Shown here one piece after another: positions 33,159 to 40,589 of a DNA stretch of 64,000 nucleotides. The stretch is from UBA11740 sp049273695 (GTDB taxonomy: Bacteria > Acidobacteriota > Blastocatellia > Pyrinomonadales > Pyrinomonadaceae): positions 15,507-79,506 of the forward strand of contig JBASRE010000008.1 of assembly GCA_049273695.1 (NCBI GenBank). The letters are read 5' to 3'. Each line of letters starts with the position of its first letter. Within the stretch, counting starts at the first letter, position 1. A model generated the notes under the pieces. That model was not told the origin of the DNA. It saw only the letters and a list, made by a program, of their open reading frames with translations, and searched no databases. Both the position numbers and the translations under genes were made by a program.

Positions 33159-34862
33159 GTGAGACTGCTGCTCAGCTTCGTCTGTTTGGTAATCGTCGTC
33201 ATCAGCTCGAGTGATATGCCTACATCTTCGCAACCAATCCCTTTTGAATACGACATCATCATACGCAATGGACGAGTGGTCGATGGCAGCGGGCGCCGCG
33301 GCGTCAATGCCGACGTTGCGATTAAAGGTGACCGGATCGCGAGGATTGCCAATCTTCGCGGTGCAAGAGCTAAACGCGAGATCGACGCGCGCGGCCAGGT
33401 TGTCGCGCCCGGCTTCATCGACATGCTCGGCCAGTCAGAGCAGTTTCTGCTGGTTGACGGACGCGCGATGAGTAAAGTCATGCAGGGCGTGACGACTGAG
33501 ATCACCGGCGAAGGCGAATCGATTGCGCCCATCAACGATCAGATTCTGAAAGAGCAGGAGGCCTTCAATCGCAAGTACAACCTCACCGTCGATTGGCGAA
33601 CATTCGATCAATATTTCAAGCGACTGGAACGACAGGGCATCGGCGTCAACCTCGGGACGTTTGTCGGCGCAACGCAGGTTCGAGAGTACGTAATCGGCTA
33701 TGACAATCGGCCGCCAACTGCCGCCGAGATGGCAAAAATGAAAGCAGTAGTAGCGGATGCGATGAATCAAGGCGCGCTCGGGCTTTCGACTTCCCTGCAA
33801 TACGTCCCGGCCCGGTTCGCGACCACGGACGAGATTGTTGAACTGGCGATAATCGCCCGTCAGTTCGGGGGGATCTACATTACGCACCAACGCAGCGAGG
33901 CAAACGCAATTGATGAATCGATGCGCGAGGTTTTCGAGATTGCTCGGCGCGCGAACATACCCACCGAGATTTGGCATTTCAAAACGGCTTACAAGAAGAA
34001 CTGGGGCCGCATGCCTGAGATGCTGCGAAGCGTCGCGGCCGCGCGCCGGAGTGGTCTGAAGATCACCGCCGATGTTTATCCGTACATTGCCGGCAGCACT
34101 TCTCTGAGCGCGTGTCTGCCACCGTGGGCCCAGGAAGGCGGGACGGACAAAATGATTGCGCGCTTGCGGGACATGCGCATCCGGCAGCAGCTGAAGAAGG
34201 AGATCTCAACGGACCCGAAAGACTGGGAGAACATCTATCTCGGCAGCGGCGGCGCGAGTGGGATTCAGATCGCGTCAGTCACAAATCGCGATCTGGAAAA
34301 GTGGCAAGGCAAACGTTTGTCGGAAGTCGCCAGTGCCGAGAACAAAGATCCGCTGGATGCACTTCTGGATTTCATCGTGGCAGATCACGGCCAGACCGGC
34401 GCGATCTTTTTCATGATGAACGAAGACGACATGAAGGCCGCCTTGAAATCTCCGTTCGTCAGCATCTGCACCGACACGGGCGCGCGCGCGACTGACGGGC
34501 CGCTTTCGGGCGGACGCTCGCATCCACGCGGTTGGGGCACTTATCCGCGCATTCTGGGCCGTTATGTGCGTGAGGAAAACCTGATGTCGCTGGAGACGGC
34601 GATCCACAAAATGACGGGAATGTCTGCGACAAAGGTGGGCTTGCAGCAGCGAGGATTGTTACGCGAGGGCTACTTTGCCGACATTACAATCTTCGATCCA
34701 AAGACCGTGATTGACCGCGCAACTTTCGAACAGCCGCATCAGTATCCGGTGGGGATCAATTTTGTGATCGTCAACGGCCAGGTCGAAGTAGACAACGGGC
34801 AGCGTACGCCGGCTTTGGCGGGTAAAGTCTTGCGTGGCCCTGGTTATTCTCGAATCCGCTGA
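33159..34862 (+). CDS. Exported N-acyl-D-amino-acid deacylase-like amidohydrolase
   Basis: 567 residues. GTG 33159 was chosen because GGAGG lies 9 nt upstream and translation begins with a signal peptide (VRLLLSFVCLVIVVIS). The frame extends 28 codons upstream without a signal. Amidohydrolase-3 family: composite beta-sandwich (DIIIRNGRVVDGSGRRGVNADVAI), barrel entry APGFIDMLGQSEQ, EITGEGESIAPI, ITHQRSEAN, EIWHFK, CTDTGARA and GRSHPRGWGTYPRILG. The usual metal-binding HxH after APGFID is replaced by MLGQ, so a mononuclear or altered metal site is likely. The His in ITHQ, the His in WHFK and the Asp in CTDT remain. Predicted to release D-amino acids from N-acyl or peptidoglycan-derived compounds (inference). 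Confidence 0.85.
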   Translation: MRLLLSFVCLVIVVISSSDMPTSSQPIPFEYDIIIRNGRVVDGSGRRGVNADVAIKGDRIARIANLRGARAKREIDARGQVVAPGFIDMLGQSEQFLLVDGRAMSKVMQGVTTEITGEGESIAPINDQILKEQEAFNRKYNLTVDWRTFDQYFKRLERQGIGVNLGTFVGATQVREYVIGYDNRPPTAAEMAKMKAVVADAMNQGALGLSTSLQYVPARFATTDEIVELAIIARQFGGIYITHQRSEANAIDESMREVFEIARRANIPTEIWHFKTAYKKNWGRMPEMLRSVAAARRSGLKITADVYPYIAGSTSLSACLPPWAQEGGTDKMIARLRDMRIRQQLKKEISTDPKDWENIYLGSGGASGIQIASVTNRDLEKWQGKRLSEVASAENKDPLDALLDFIVADHGQTGAIFFMMNEDDMKAALKSPFVSICTDTGARATDGPLSGGRSHPRGWGTYPRILGRYVREENLMSLETAIHKMTGMSATKVGLQQRGLLREGYFADITIFDPKTVIDRATFEQPHQYPVGINFVIVNGQVEVDNGQRTPALAGKVLRGPGYSRIR

Positions 34863-34916
34863 CTGGGAGCGCGGCGCGGCTTTGCCCAGCAGTGCGGTAA
34901 GGCTCTACCTTCCTAA

Positions 34917-34958
34917 GCGAGAGTGATTAGAGCGACATGCGAGGGTGATTAGAGCGAC
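34917..34958. repeat. Short tandem direct repeat, 22-bp period
   Basis: GCGAGAGTGATTAGAGCGAC at 34917-34936 and a copy with one change at 34939-34958. The second copy runs into the last codons and stop of the GYD gene. Confidence 0.6.
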
Positions 34959-35239
34959 CCCACAATCTTTCGGAATTGATCCTCGGTGAACGCTCTGAGC
35001 GTCTCGGTGCTGACGTTTCCCTGCGCTCCCAGCCCGAGAACTGCTTTCGCGTATGTCTCGTCGTCGGGCGCTTCGATTACGCAGACGAGATCGTAACGTC
35101 CCATCGTCAGGTACGTGTCCTTAATCTCGACGCCAGTTTTCTTGAACGCCTCGCGTCCGGCATCAAGGCGGCTCGGACTTTCCTTAGCTTTCGCTATTCC
35201 CTGCTGCGTCCACTTGAGCAGCGCAATGTAAGTTGGCAT
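34949..35239 (-). CDS. GYD-domain protein
   Basis: 96 residues from ATG 35239, with GGAG at about 8 nt. The longer open frame enters the upstream repeat and is not used. MPTYIALLKWTQQGIAKAKES ... GVEIKDTYLTMGRYDLVCVIEAPDDETYAKAVLGLGAQGNVSTETLRAF is a complete GYD domain. This is a small cytoplasmic ferredoxin-like fold named for its Gly-Tyr-Asp motif, here G-R-Y-D. Function is unknown; members often occur as oligomers. The upstream region is the composite repeat at 35259-35452, and the amidohydrolase gene converges on it. Confidence 0.85.
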   Translation of the reverse strand: MPTYIALLKWTQQGIAKAKESPSRLDAGREAFKKTGVEIKDTYLTMGRYDLVCVIEAPDDETYAKAVLGLGAQGNVSTETLRAFTEDQFRKIVGSL

Positions 35240-35258
35240 GGGTATATCTCCTTTATTT

Positions 35259-35452
35259 TTTGGAGTGCGCCGGCGGCGGGGTCCCCGCGCGAGCATCTCG
35301 CGTGGAGTGCCCTTGACGGCGCTTTGGATCCCAAGGTGTCAGTACCGGGAGCGGTAGCGACCGGATCAAATAATAATCTCGCGTAGCACCTCGATCCCGT
35401 CGCTACCGCTCCGGGTACCGACAAAAGCGGCGTCAAGCCGCCGCACTCCAAA
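35259..35452. repeat. Nested composite repeat (TTTGGAGTGCG ends)
   Basis: Outer ends TTTGGAGTGCG (35259-35269) and CGCACTCCAAA (35442-35452) are perfect complements. Inside lies a second, self-contained 31-nt-arm element (35337-35367 and 35393-35423), the same as the one in the GlcD-GlcE gene. The right outer arm continues as AAAGCGGCGTCAAGCCGCCG and pairs with interrupted segments on the left. It ends at the stop codon of the NagX-like gene. The outer family recurs at 36633-36735. Confidence 0.8.
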
Positions 35453-36607
35453 TCAGATCTTGATAACAATATTCTTTCTGAACAGCAGCCACATCAGCAA
35501 CAGCCACAGCAGAATGAATGAGAGTGCGAAAGCCAGCGATGCGGGCTTTGGCGGAAGCCACGATGCGAACACGTGGTTGTAAATGAATGGTTGCAGCGCC
35601 ATCGGCGATCCGTCGGGCTTTCTGATGTGAAGCATCGACGTGAAGCGCCCCATAAAGCCTGAGCTCATTCCCATCAAACGAGCCATTACTCCCGTCCCCA
35701 CGAACAGGACAATTGCGTTGACGCCGAAGATCACAAAGGGCTTCGTCCAGGCCTTGTAACCCTTGATATCAATCAGCCAGTAACACAACGCGAGGAATTG
35801 CAGCGCTAACCCGCCGGTGAAGAACACGTAAGAACTTGTCCAAAGCGACTTGTTGATCGGAAACCACGCATTCCAGATCCAACCGATGACTATGCAGACG
35901 ATGCCGGCAACAAACATCAAGACAACCTTGTCGATCGCCGTTCTTTCTTTGCCGCGAATGACATTTCCGGTCAGCACGCCGATTAACGTCGTCGCCAGCG
36001 CGCCCATCGTGCTCAGCAAGCCTTCCGGATCGTAAACGACGCCGCCTTTCCAGATGTGCGGTCCGAATACCTTGCGATCAATGATCGCCGCCAGATTTCC
36101 TTCCTTGCTTAAGTCACCGACGTAATAGCCGTTCCCGTGCACATGCTTCATCAGCAGGAAGTAAACGACGACCAGCGCGACGGCGATGATCGCAGTCGTG
36201 CGCGGGCGCGTCGTCAGGTAAATGATCGACGCGAAGAAATAGCAGACCGCGATGCGTTGCAATACACCGGGTATCCGAATCGTTGAAAGCTGAAAATATG
36301 GGAAGCCGGCGAGAAACTCTCCCAGCAGAAAAATGATTACCGTCCGAATGACAATTTTGAGATAGATCGGTTTGAGTTCGTCGCCACGTTCAACTCGCTT
36401 ACCGAGAGCGAGAGGGATCGCCACGCCAACGATGAACAGAAAGAACGGAAAAACCAGATCGGTCGGGGTCCAGCCATGCCACTGCGCGTGACCGAGCGGC
36501 CAATAAATATTCGCCCACGAGCCGGGATTGTTAACGAGCACCATGCCCGCGATCGTGATGCCGCGGAAAACGTCGAGTGATATCAGGCGCTGAGGCTGTT
36601 CGGCCAT
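35453..36607 (-). CDS. NagX/HGSNAT-like membrane acyltransferase (DUF5009)
   Basis: 384 residues, about ten to eleven transmembrane helices. The N-terminus LISLDVFRGITIAGMVLVNNPGSWANIYW and HAQWHGWTPTDLVFPFFLFIVGVAIPLAL are the signature of the family that includes bacterial NagX and human heparan-alpha-glucosaminide N-acetyltransferase. It is likely to handle amino sugars at the inner membrane (acetylation or import). NagX is usually found in GlcNAc-use operons, and here a GH20 hexosaminidase is upstream on the same strand with an SIS deaminase divergent from that. Both ends of the gene abut copies of the TTTGGAGTGCG repeat. No strong ribosome-binding site was seen before ATG 36607. Confidence 0.85.
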   Translation of the reverse strand: MAEQPQRLISLDVFRGITIAGMVLVNNPGSWANIYWPLGHAQWHGWTPTDLVFPFFLFIVGVAIPLALGKRVERGDELKPIYLKIVIRTVIIFLLGEFLAGFPYFQLSTIRIPGVLQRIAVCYFFASIIYLTTRPRTTAIIAVALVVVYFLLMKHVHGNGYYVGDLSKEGNLAAIIDRKVFGPHIWKGGVVYDPEGLLSTMGALATTLIGVLTGNVIRGKERTAIDKVVLMFVAGIVCIVIGWIWNAWFPINKSLWTSSYVFFTGGLALQFLALCYWLIDIKGYKAWTKPFVIFGVNAIVLFVGTGVMARLMGMSSGFMGRFTSMLHIRKPDGSPMALQPFIYNHVFASWLPPKPASLAFALSFILLWLLLMWLLFRKNIVIKI

Positions 36608-36632
36608 GAAGATCTATCCGCAGATTACGCAG

Positions 36633-36735
36633 ATTTGGAGTGCGCCGGCAGAGCGTAGCGGCGACGGCGCTTTCGATTATGCCAAAATCGAGATCCAAAG
36701 CGGTGTCGCGCTGCGCTTGCCACCGCACTCCAAAT
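36633..36735. repeat. Inverted repeat, TTTGGAGTGCG family
   Basis: ATTTGGAGTGCG (36633-36644) and CGCACTCCAAAT (36724-36735) are perfect 12-bp ends. The arms continue inward imperfectly (GAGCGTAGCGGCGACGGCGCTTT opposite a GCGCTGCGCTTGCC region). 103 bp, between the GH20 stop and the NagX-like start. It may act as a transcript-stabilising hairpin or terminator. Confidence 0.75.
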
Positions 36736-36759
36736 TGCTTGCTCATCTGCCGCCGAGAA

Positions 36760-38886
36760 TCATTGTGGTCGCGGACTCGGCGTCGGCGTCGGCGATGCAA
36801 CTGGCCTTGTTCCCATTCCAAACTCTTCCGGGTCAGGCAGTATCGAAGTTGCTTGATACTTACGCATTGCCTCGTCCATGGCGCGACTCTTCGCCAGCCA
36901 AATCGAAATCATCTGGTCGTAACGCGCGAGCACACTCTCCAACCAATACGGACGGTTCTCTGCCAGCCACTGCCGGCGATAACCTTCTTTTAAGATCGCC
37001 AGCTCTTCAGCCATCTCGCGGTTATTGTTGTAAATCGCGCCATGATAGTAACGAAGCTTCCGGGCCTTCGCGCGGTCGCCCAAGTTCAGATAAGCGTTCC
37101 AGTATTCATCGCTGAACTTCTGCACCATTTGATAACGGCGACCGAGATGATCGAAGCGTTGGGCCGCAAACTTCATCGGCGCGATGGCGGAAGCATTTCG
37201 CCGCGCGCGCTTTTCGTTTCGGGTTAGCGATTCATTCGCGTCTTCCACCATCAGCCGCATTTGCTTGATGCGCTCCGCATTGTTTCGCGCCAAAGCCTGA
37301 AACTGAGTGGTGAACGGATCCCGCCAAAAAACATCGTCGCTGGTCGCTATTCCCAGAGTGCTGTTCACGCGGCCGAGAGCGCGCGCCGCCTTCACAAACT
37401 GATCGCCGTCATTACGAAAGAATGACCAGTCAAAGTCGCGATCGAACTTCTCGATGTCGACTGCGCCCTCCTGCCACGACGCCGCCGCGCCGAGCGCCAT
37501 CGGATGCCAGGTCATCTCGAACAAGCCCTCGCCGTCATCATCCCAAGTCGTGTTCATCATGCCGATGGCGCCGGCCTTCTGTCCGTCGCGTACAAAGTTA
37601 GTGATGTTCTTTGATGCGGCTTCGAGGTTCGGAAAAATCTGGTTCCAGTTATTTGCGCCAGGGCAGACGAACTGTTGCAGGCCGGCATCCTGAAACGGCT
37701 TGATTGACGACCAAAAATCATCGCGCGCGCCGTACTGCCAGTTCATCACGATCAAGTCTTTAGGAACGTTTCCGATCAGATCGGGATGATTCAGGGCGAT
37801 GTCGCCCCAGAACATCAGCTTCCGGTTGTAAGGCTTCAGCAAATCGCGAACGCGATTCAAATGCTCGAAATAAACCGCACCGACGCCTTTCGCTTGCGCC
37901 TGCGCGCGGCTTTGCCCTTCTCCCAGCTCGAACGTTTCGTCGGCGCCAATGTGAAAGAACTGTCCGGGAAAAAGTTCGTTCAGCTCCTTGTACCAATCGG
38001 CGACTAATTTGTACGAACCGGGTTGTTGCGGCGAGAGCACGTCGCCGTAAGGCGTCTCCGCCAGCTCGGCATACTTTTCAAAGCGCAGTGCTTTATGGAG
38101 ATGGCCGAAGGTTTGTTGTTCGGGAACTACTTCGATGTGGTACCTGCGCGCGTACGCGACCAGCTCGCGAATCTCAGCGGGCGTCAACGATCCGCCTTCA
38201 GGCCCAATCAGCGGATGAGACTCGCTGGCAAAGGTATGCTCCATATAGAAGGAGTGCATGTTCAGTTTGAAGTACGCGAAGGTGCGCAGCTGGCGTTTGA
38301 TGTAATCGACGGTGGGGACAGGGCCGCGACTGATGTCGTCAGAGACTCCGCGCCAACGCATCGTGGGCCAATCGACAATCTTTACCGATGGAATGAAAGC
38401 GTTGGCGCCCTCGCCGCGCACAAGCTGTTTCAGCGTTTGCATTCCGTAGAACGTTCCGGCCGGCGTCTTTCCGGCGACAATCACCTGTCGCGGATCGGCC
38501 AGAATCAAATAGCCTTCATCGTTCAAAGACGCAGGAACGTCGGCTGAACTTTTCCGTAACGCTCCAGTGATACGCGGGTCGTGGATGCCACCAATCAAGA
38601 TTTGACGGCGCGAACTCCCGATCGCCAGTCGCACATCGGCCGTCGCGGCCACATCCTCGATGAAATCCTGCGCCGCGAACCTGTCGTCAGCCGACTTGCC
38701 GTCAGCGAGCGAGACGCGTGTGTCTCGGCTCAGCGCAAAAGCGCCTTCGCCAACGGTGATCTGCTTCGGAGCGGGAATGACTTGGATCCTGGGCGACTGG
38801 GCCTGCACAGCCACGCCGGCGAATAGCACAAGCGAAACAATTGCGATTTGCAGAAGCCACGTTCGTGTTAGAGTTGTGAGTTCCAT
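36760..38886 (-). CDS. Beta-N-acetylhexosaminidase, GH20, exported
   Basis: 708 residues from ATG 38886, which begins a signal peptide (MELTTLTRTWLLQIAIVSLV, cleavage near VQAQ). An alternative ATG at 38910 adds eight residues. N-terminal GH20b domain (about 30-165; IQVIPAPKQITVGEGAF), then the catalytic barrel with HIGADETFE: D316-E317 is the conserved substrate-assisted pair. SFYMEHTFASESHPLIGPEGGSLT, MRWRGVSDDISRG and NTTWDDDGEGLF line the pocket. A C-terminal helical domain (about 520-690) follows. It releases GlcNAc or GalNAc from the non-reducing ends of chitooligosaccharides or glycans in the periplasm. A Pro/Ser/Thr-rich tail ends the chain. Confidence 0.9.
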   Translation of the reverse strand: MELTTLTRTWLLQIAIVSLVLFAGVAVQAQSPRIQVIPAPKQITVGEGAFALSRDTRVSLADGKSADDRFAAQDFIEDVAATADVRLAIGSSRRQILIGGIHDPRITGALRKSSADVPASLNDEGYLILADPRQVIVAGKTPAGTFYGMQTLKQLVRGEGANAFIPSVKIVDWPTMRWRGVSDDISRGPVPTVDYIKRQLRTFAYFKLNMHSFYMEHTFASESHPLIGPEGGSLTPAEIRELVAYARRYHIEVVPEQQTFGHLHKALRFEKYAELAETPYGDVLSPQQPGSYKLVADWYKELNELFPGQFFHIGADETFELGEGQSRAQAQAKGVGAVYFEHLNRVRDLLKPYNRKLMFWGDIALNHPDLIGNVPKDLIVMNWQYGARDDFWSSIKPFQDAGLQQFVCPGANNWNQIFPNLEAASKNITNFVRDGQKAGAIGMMNTTWDDDGEGLFEMTWHPMALGAAASWQEGAVDIEKFDRDFDWSFFRNDGDQFVKAARALGRVNSTLGIATSDDVFWRDPFTTQFQALARNNAERIKQMRLMVEDANESLTRNEKRARRNASAIAPMKFAAQRFDHLGRRYQMVQKFSDEYWNAYLNLGDRAKARKLRYYHGAIYNNNREMAEELAILKEGYRRQWLAENRPYWLESVLARYDQMISIWLAKSRAMDEAMRKYQATSILPDPEEFGMGTRPVASPTPTPSPRPQ

Positions 38887-38976
38887 CCCACAAGTTCTTA
38901 TCGATGTCATAAGTTTTTTTCGAAGGTTTTTGAAAAAGGCGCGGACTATTTACCTGATCTCAATAGTGATTACAAC

Positions 38977-39037
38977 CTGTTTAGAGTCGGCACTTCTGCC
39001 GGAAAGAGTCCCGCGGACAAGTCCGCCGACTAAACAG
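38977..39037. repeat. REP-like element upstream of the SIS deaminase gene
   Basis: CTGTTTAGAGTCGGC (38977-38991) pairs with GCCGACTAAACAG (39025-39037). Inside is GCGGAC-aa-GTCCGC (39013-39026). It shares its TTTAGAG edge with the element at 10870-10918. It occupies the divergent GH20/SIS promoter region. Confidence 0.65.
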
Positions 39038-39057
39038 TCGCGAGTCAGGACCGGTTT

Positions 39058-40092
39058 ATGTCGTTAATGCTTCAGGAAATCGCTGAGCAACCTGCGGCGC
39101 TCGAGCGAACCATAGCCGAAGAGCGCGTTAAGATCGCCCGTCTGGGCAAATCGCTGAAACAACGCGACATCGATCTGATTGTTCTCGTAGCGCGCGGCAC
39201 CTCAGACAACGCGGCGCTGTTTGGACGCTACCTTCTGGAGATCACGACCGGCATTCCAGTCTCACTGTCCGCTCCGTCAGTTCACACGCTCTACGGCGCA
39301 AAATTGAATTTAAAACGGGCTCTCGTCATCGGCGTTTCGCAATCCGGCGAAGGCGAAGATATCAATCGCGTGCTGGAGAACGCGCGCTCGTGCGGCGCGG
39401 TCACCGTTGGCATGACGAACGAGCCGCAGTCAGAGATGGTCAAGCTGGTCGATGAAACGCTCTTGATGCACGGCGGCAAAGAACGTTCGGTCGCCGCCAC
39501 GAAGACGTTCACCGGCCAAATGATGTTGTTCTACATGCTGGCGGCGGCGCTGGCCAAAGATGAATTTGAGATCGACTACCAAAGGATTCCTGAATTCGCG
39601 ACACGCGCCCTGGAACAGAAACCGGCGATTGTTGAATTGGTGCAGCGCTACGTGTTCATGGAGAACTGTGTTGTCGTGGGCCGCGGGCTCGCGTACGCGA
39701 ATGCTTACGAGTTCGCTTTGAAGCTGATGGAAACGTGCTACGTCGTCGCCGAACGCTTTTCGTCAGCCGACTTTCTGCATGGCCCGGTCGCGATGATCGA
39801 GCGTCACTTCCCGGTGATGCTGTTTGCGCCACCCGGTGTGATGCTCAACGGAACGAAAGATCTGATTCGGCGCTTGCAGGAACTGCGCGCCGACACGCTC
39901 GCCATCACCGGCGACATCGAGACCGCTACGATGTGTTCGCGCTCGATCATCATGCCGCGAGATATTGACGAGTTCCTCGCGCCCATTCCTTACATCATTC
40001 CGGCGCAACTCTTTGCGGCGCTGCTGGCTGAAGCAAAGGGATTGGATCCTGATAAGCCGCGCTCGCTGTCGAAAGTTACCAGAACCCTCTAG
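39058..40092 (+). CDS. SIS-domain glucosamine-6-phosphate deaminase-like (NagB-II/GlmS C-terminal type)
   Basis: 344 residues. Two SIS domains without the glutaminase half of GlmS: IVLVARGTSDNAALFGRYLLE, VIGVSQSGEGEDINRVLENAR, ATKTFTGQMMLFYMLA, CVVVGRGLAYANAYEFALKLMETCYVVAERFSSADFLHGPVAM and the C-terminal KGLDPDKPRSLSKVTRTL (sugar-phosphate-binding tail). This is the arrangement of NagB-II-type GlcN-6-P deaminases and AgaS-like enzymes, which convert GlcN-6-P to Fru-6-P and ammonia. Placed beside GH20 and NagX it completes an amino-sugar route, except for a NagA deacetylase, which is not in this window. ATG 39058 has AGGA 9 nt upstream. Confidence 0.85.
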   Translation: MSLMLQEIAEQPAALERTIAEERVKIARLGKSLKQRDIDLIVLVARGTSDNAALFGRYLLEITTGIPVSLSAPSVHTLYGAKLNLKRALVIGVSQSGEGEDINRVLENARSCGAVTVGMTNEPQSEMVKLVDETLLMHGGKERSVAATKTFTGQMMLFYMLAAALAKDEFEIDYQRIPEFATRALEQKPAIVELVQRYVFMENCVVVGRGLAYANAYEFALKLMETCYVVAERFSSADFLHGPVAMIERHFPVMLFAPPGVMLNGTKDLIRRLQELRADTLAITGDIETATMCSRSIIMPRDIDEFLAPIPYIIPAQLFAALLAEAKGLDPDKPRSLSKVTRTL

Positions 40093-40135
40093 CAAAACAT
40101 TTTGTCATTGCAGGCCTTTTGGATTAGGACGATAA

Positions 40136-40558
40136 TTGCATCTAGTGAGTCAAGAGATTACCAGGGACCTTAACGGTGACAGACCTTTTGAAGAACGCGT
40201 CTTTGCGCGCTTCGATGGTATTGAGAAGTATCTGAGAAGCCTGGATTCGCGCGTGCAGGTGCTTGAGTCTCGCGGTTACGACACCAAGCCAATTTGGGAA
40301 AGAGCGCTAAAAGAGATCCTCGAAACGCGCATTGAATTGAAAGAGACGCGGGATGCATTGAAAGGCGAAGTCAAAGGAATCCGTGTCGAATTGAAAGAAA
40401 TGCGTGATGGACTCAAGGATCTGCGCTACGACTTGAACACTTTCAAGCGCGATGTAACAGCGCGACTAGATGAGATTCAGATGGTCGTGATTGAAAACCG
40501 GGTGGTGGTGCGCCGCGCGCATGAGCGTATCGACAATCTGGAATCGAAGCCCACCTAA
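40136..40558 (+). CDS. Small coiled-coil protein of unknown function
   Basis: 140 residues starting at TTG 40136 (AGGA 9 nt upstream) or GTG 40145. The whole chain is highly charged and heptad-patterned: FDGIEKYLRSLDSRVQVLESRGYDTKPIWERALKEI, then repeated segments LKETRDALKGEVKGIRVELKEMRDGLKDLRYDL. No membrane segment, no enzyme motif. Similar short coiled-coil proteins with a GYDTKPIWERAL-like centre are, as I recall, common in Blastocatellia; this is memory, not a search. Follows the deaminase gene on the same strand by 43 bp. Confidence 0.65.
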   Translation: MHLVSQEITRDLNGDRPFEERVFARFDGIEKYLRSLDSRVQVLESRGYDTKPIWERALKEILETRIELKETRDALKGEVKGIRVELKEMRDGLKDLRYDLNTFKRDVTARLDEIQMVVIENRVVVRRAHERIDNLESKPT

Positions 40559-40589
40559 ACTTCTTTTTGGTCACACCAGTTCCCCTTTG

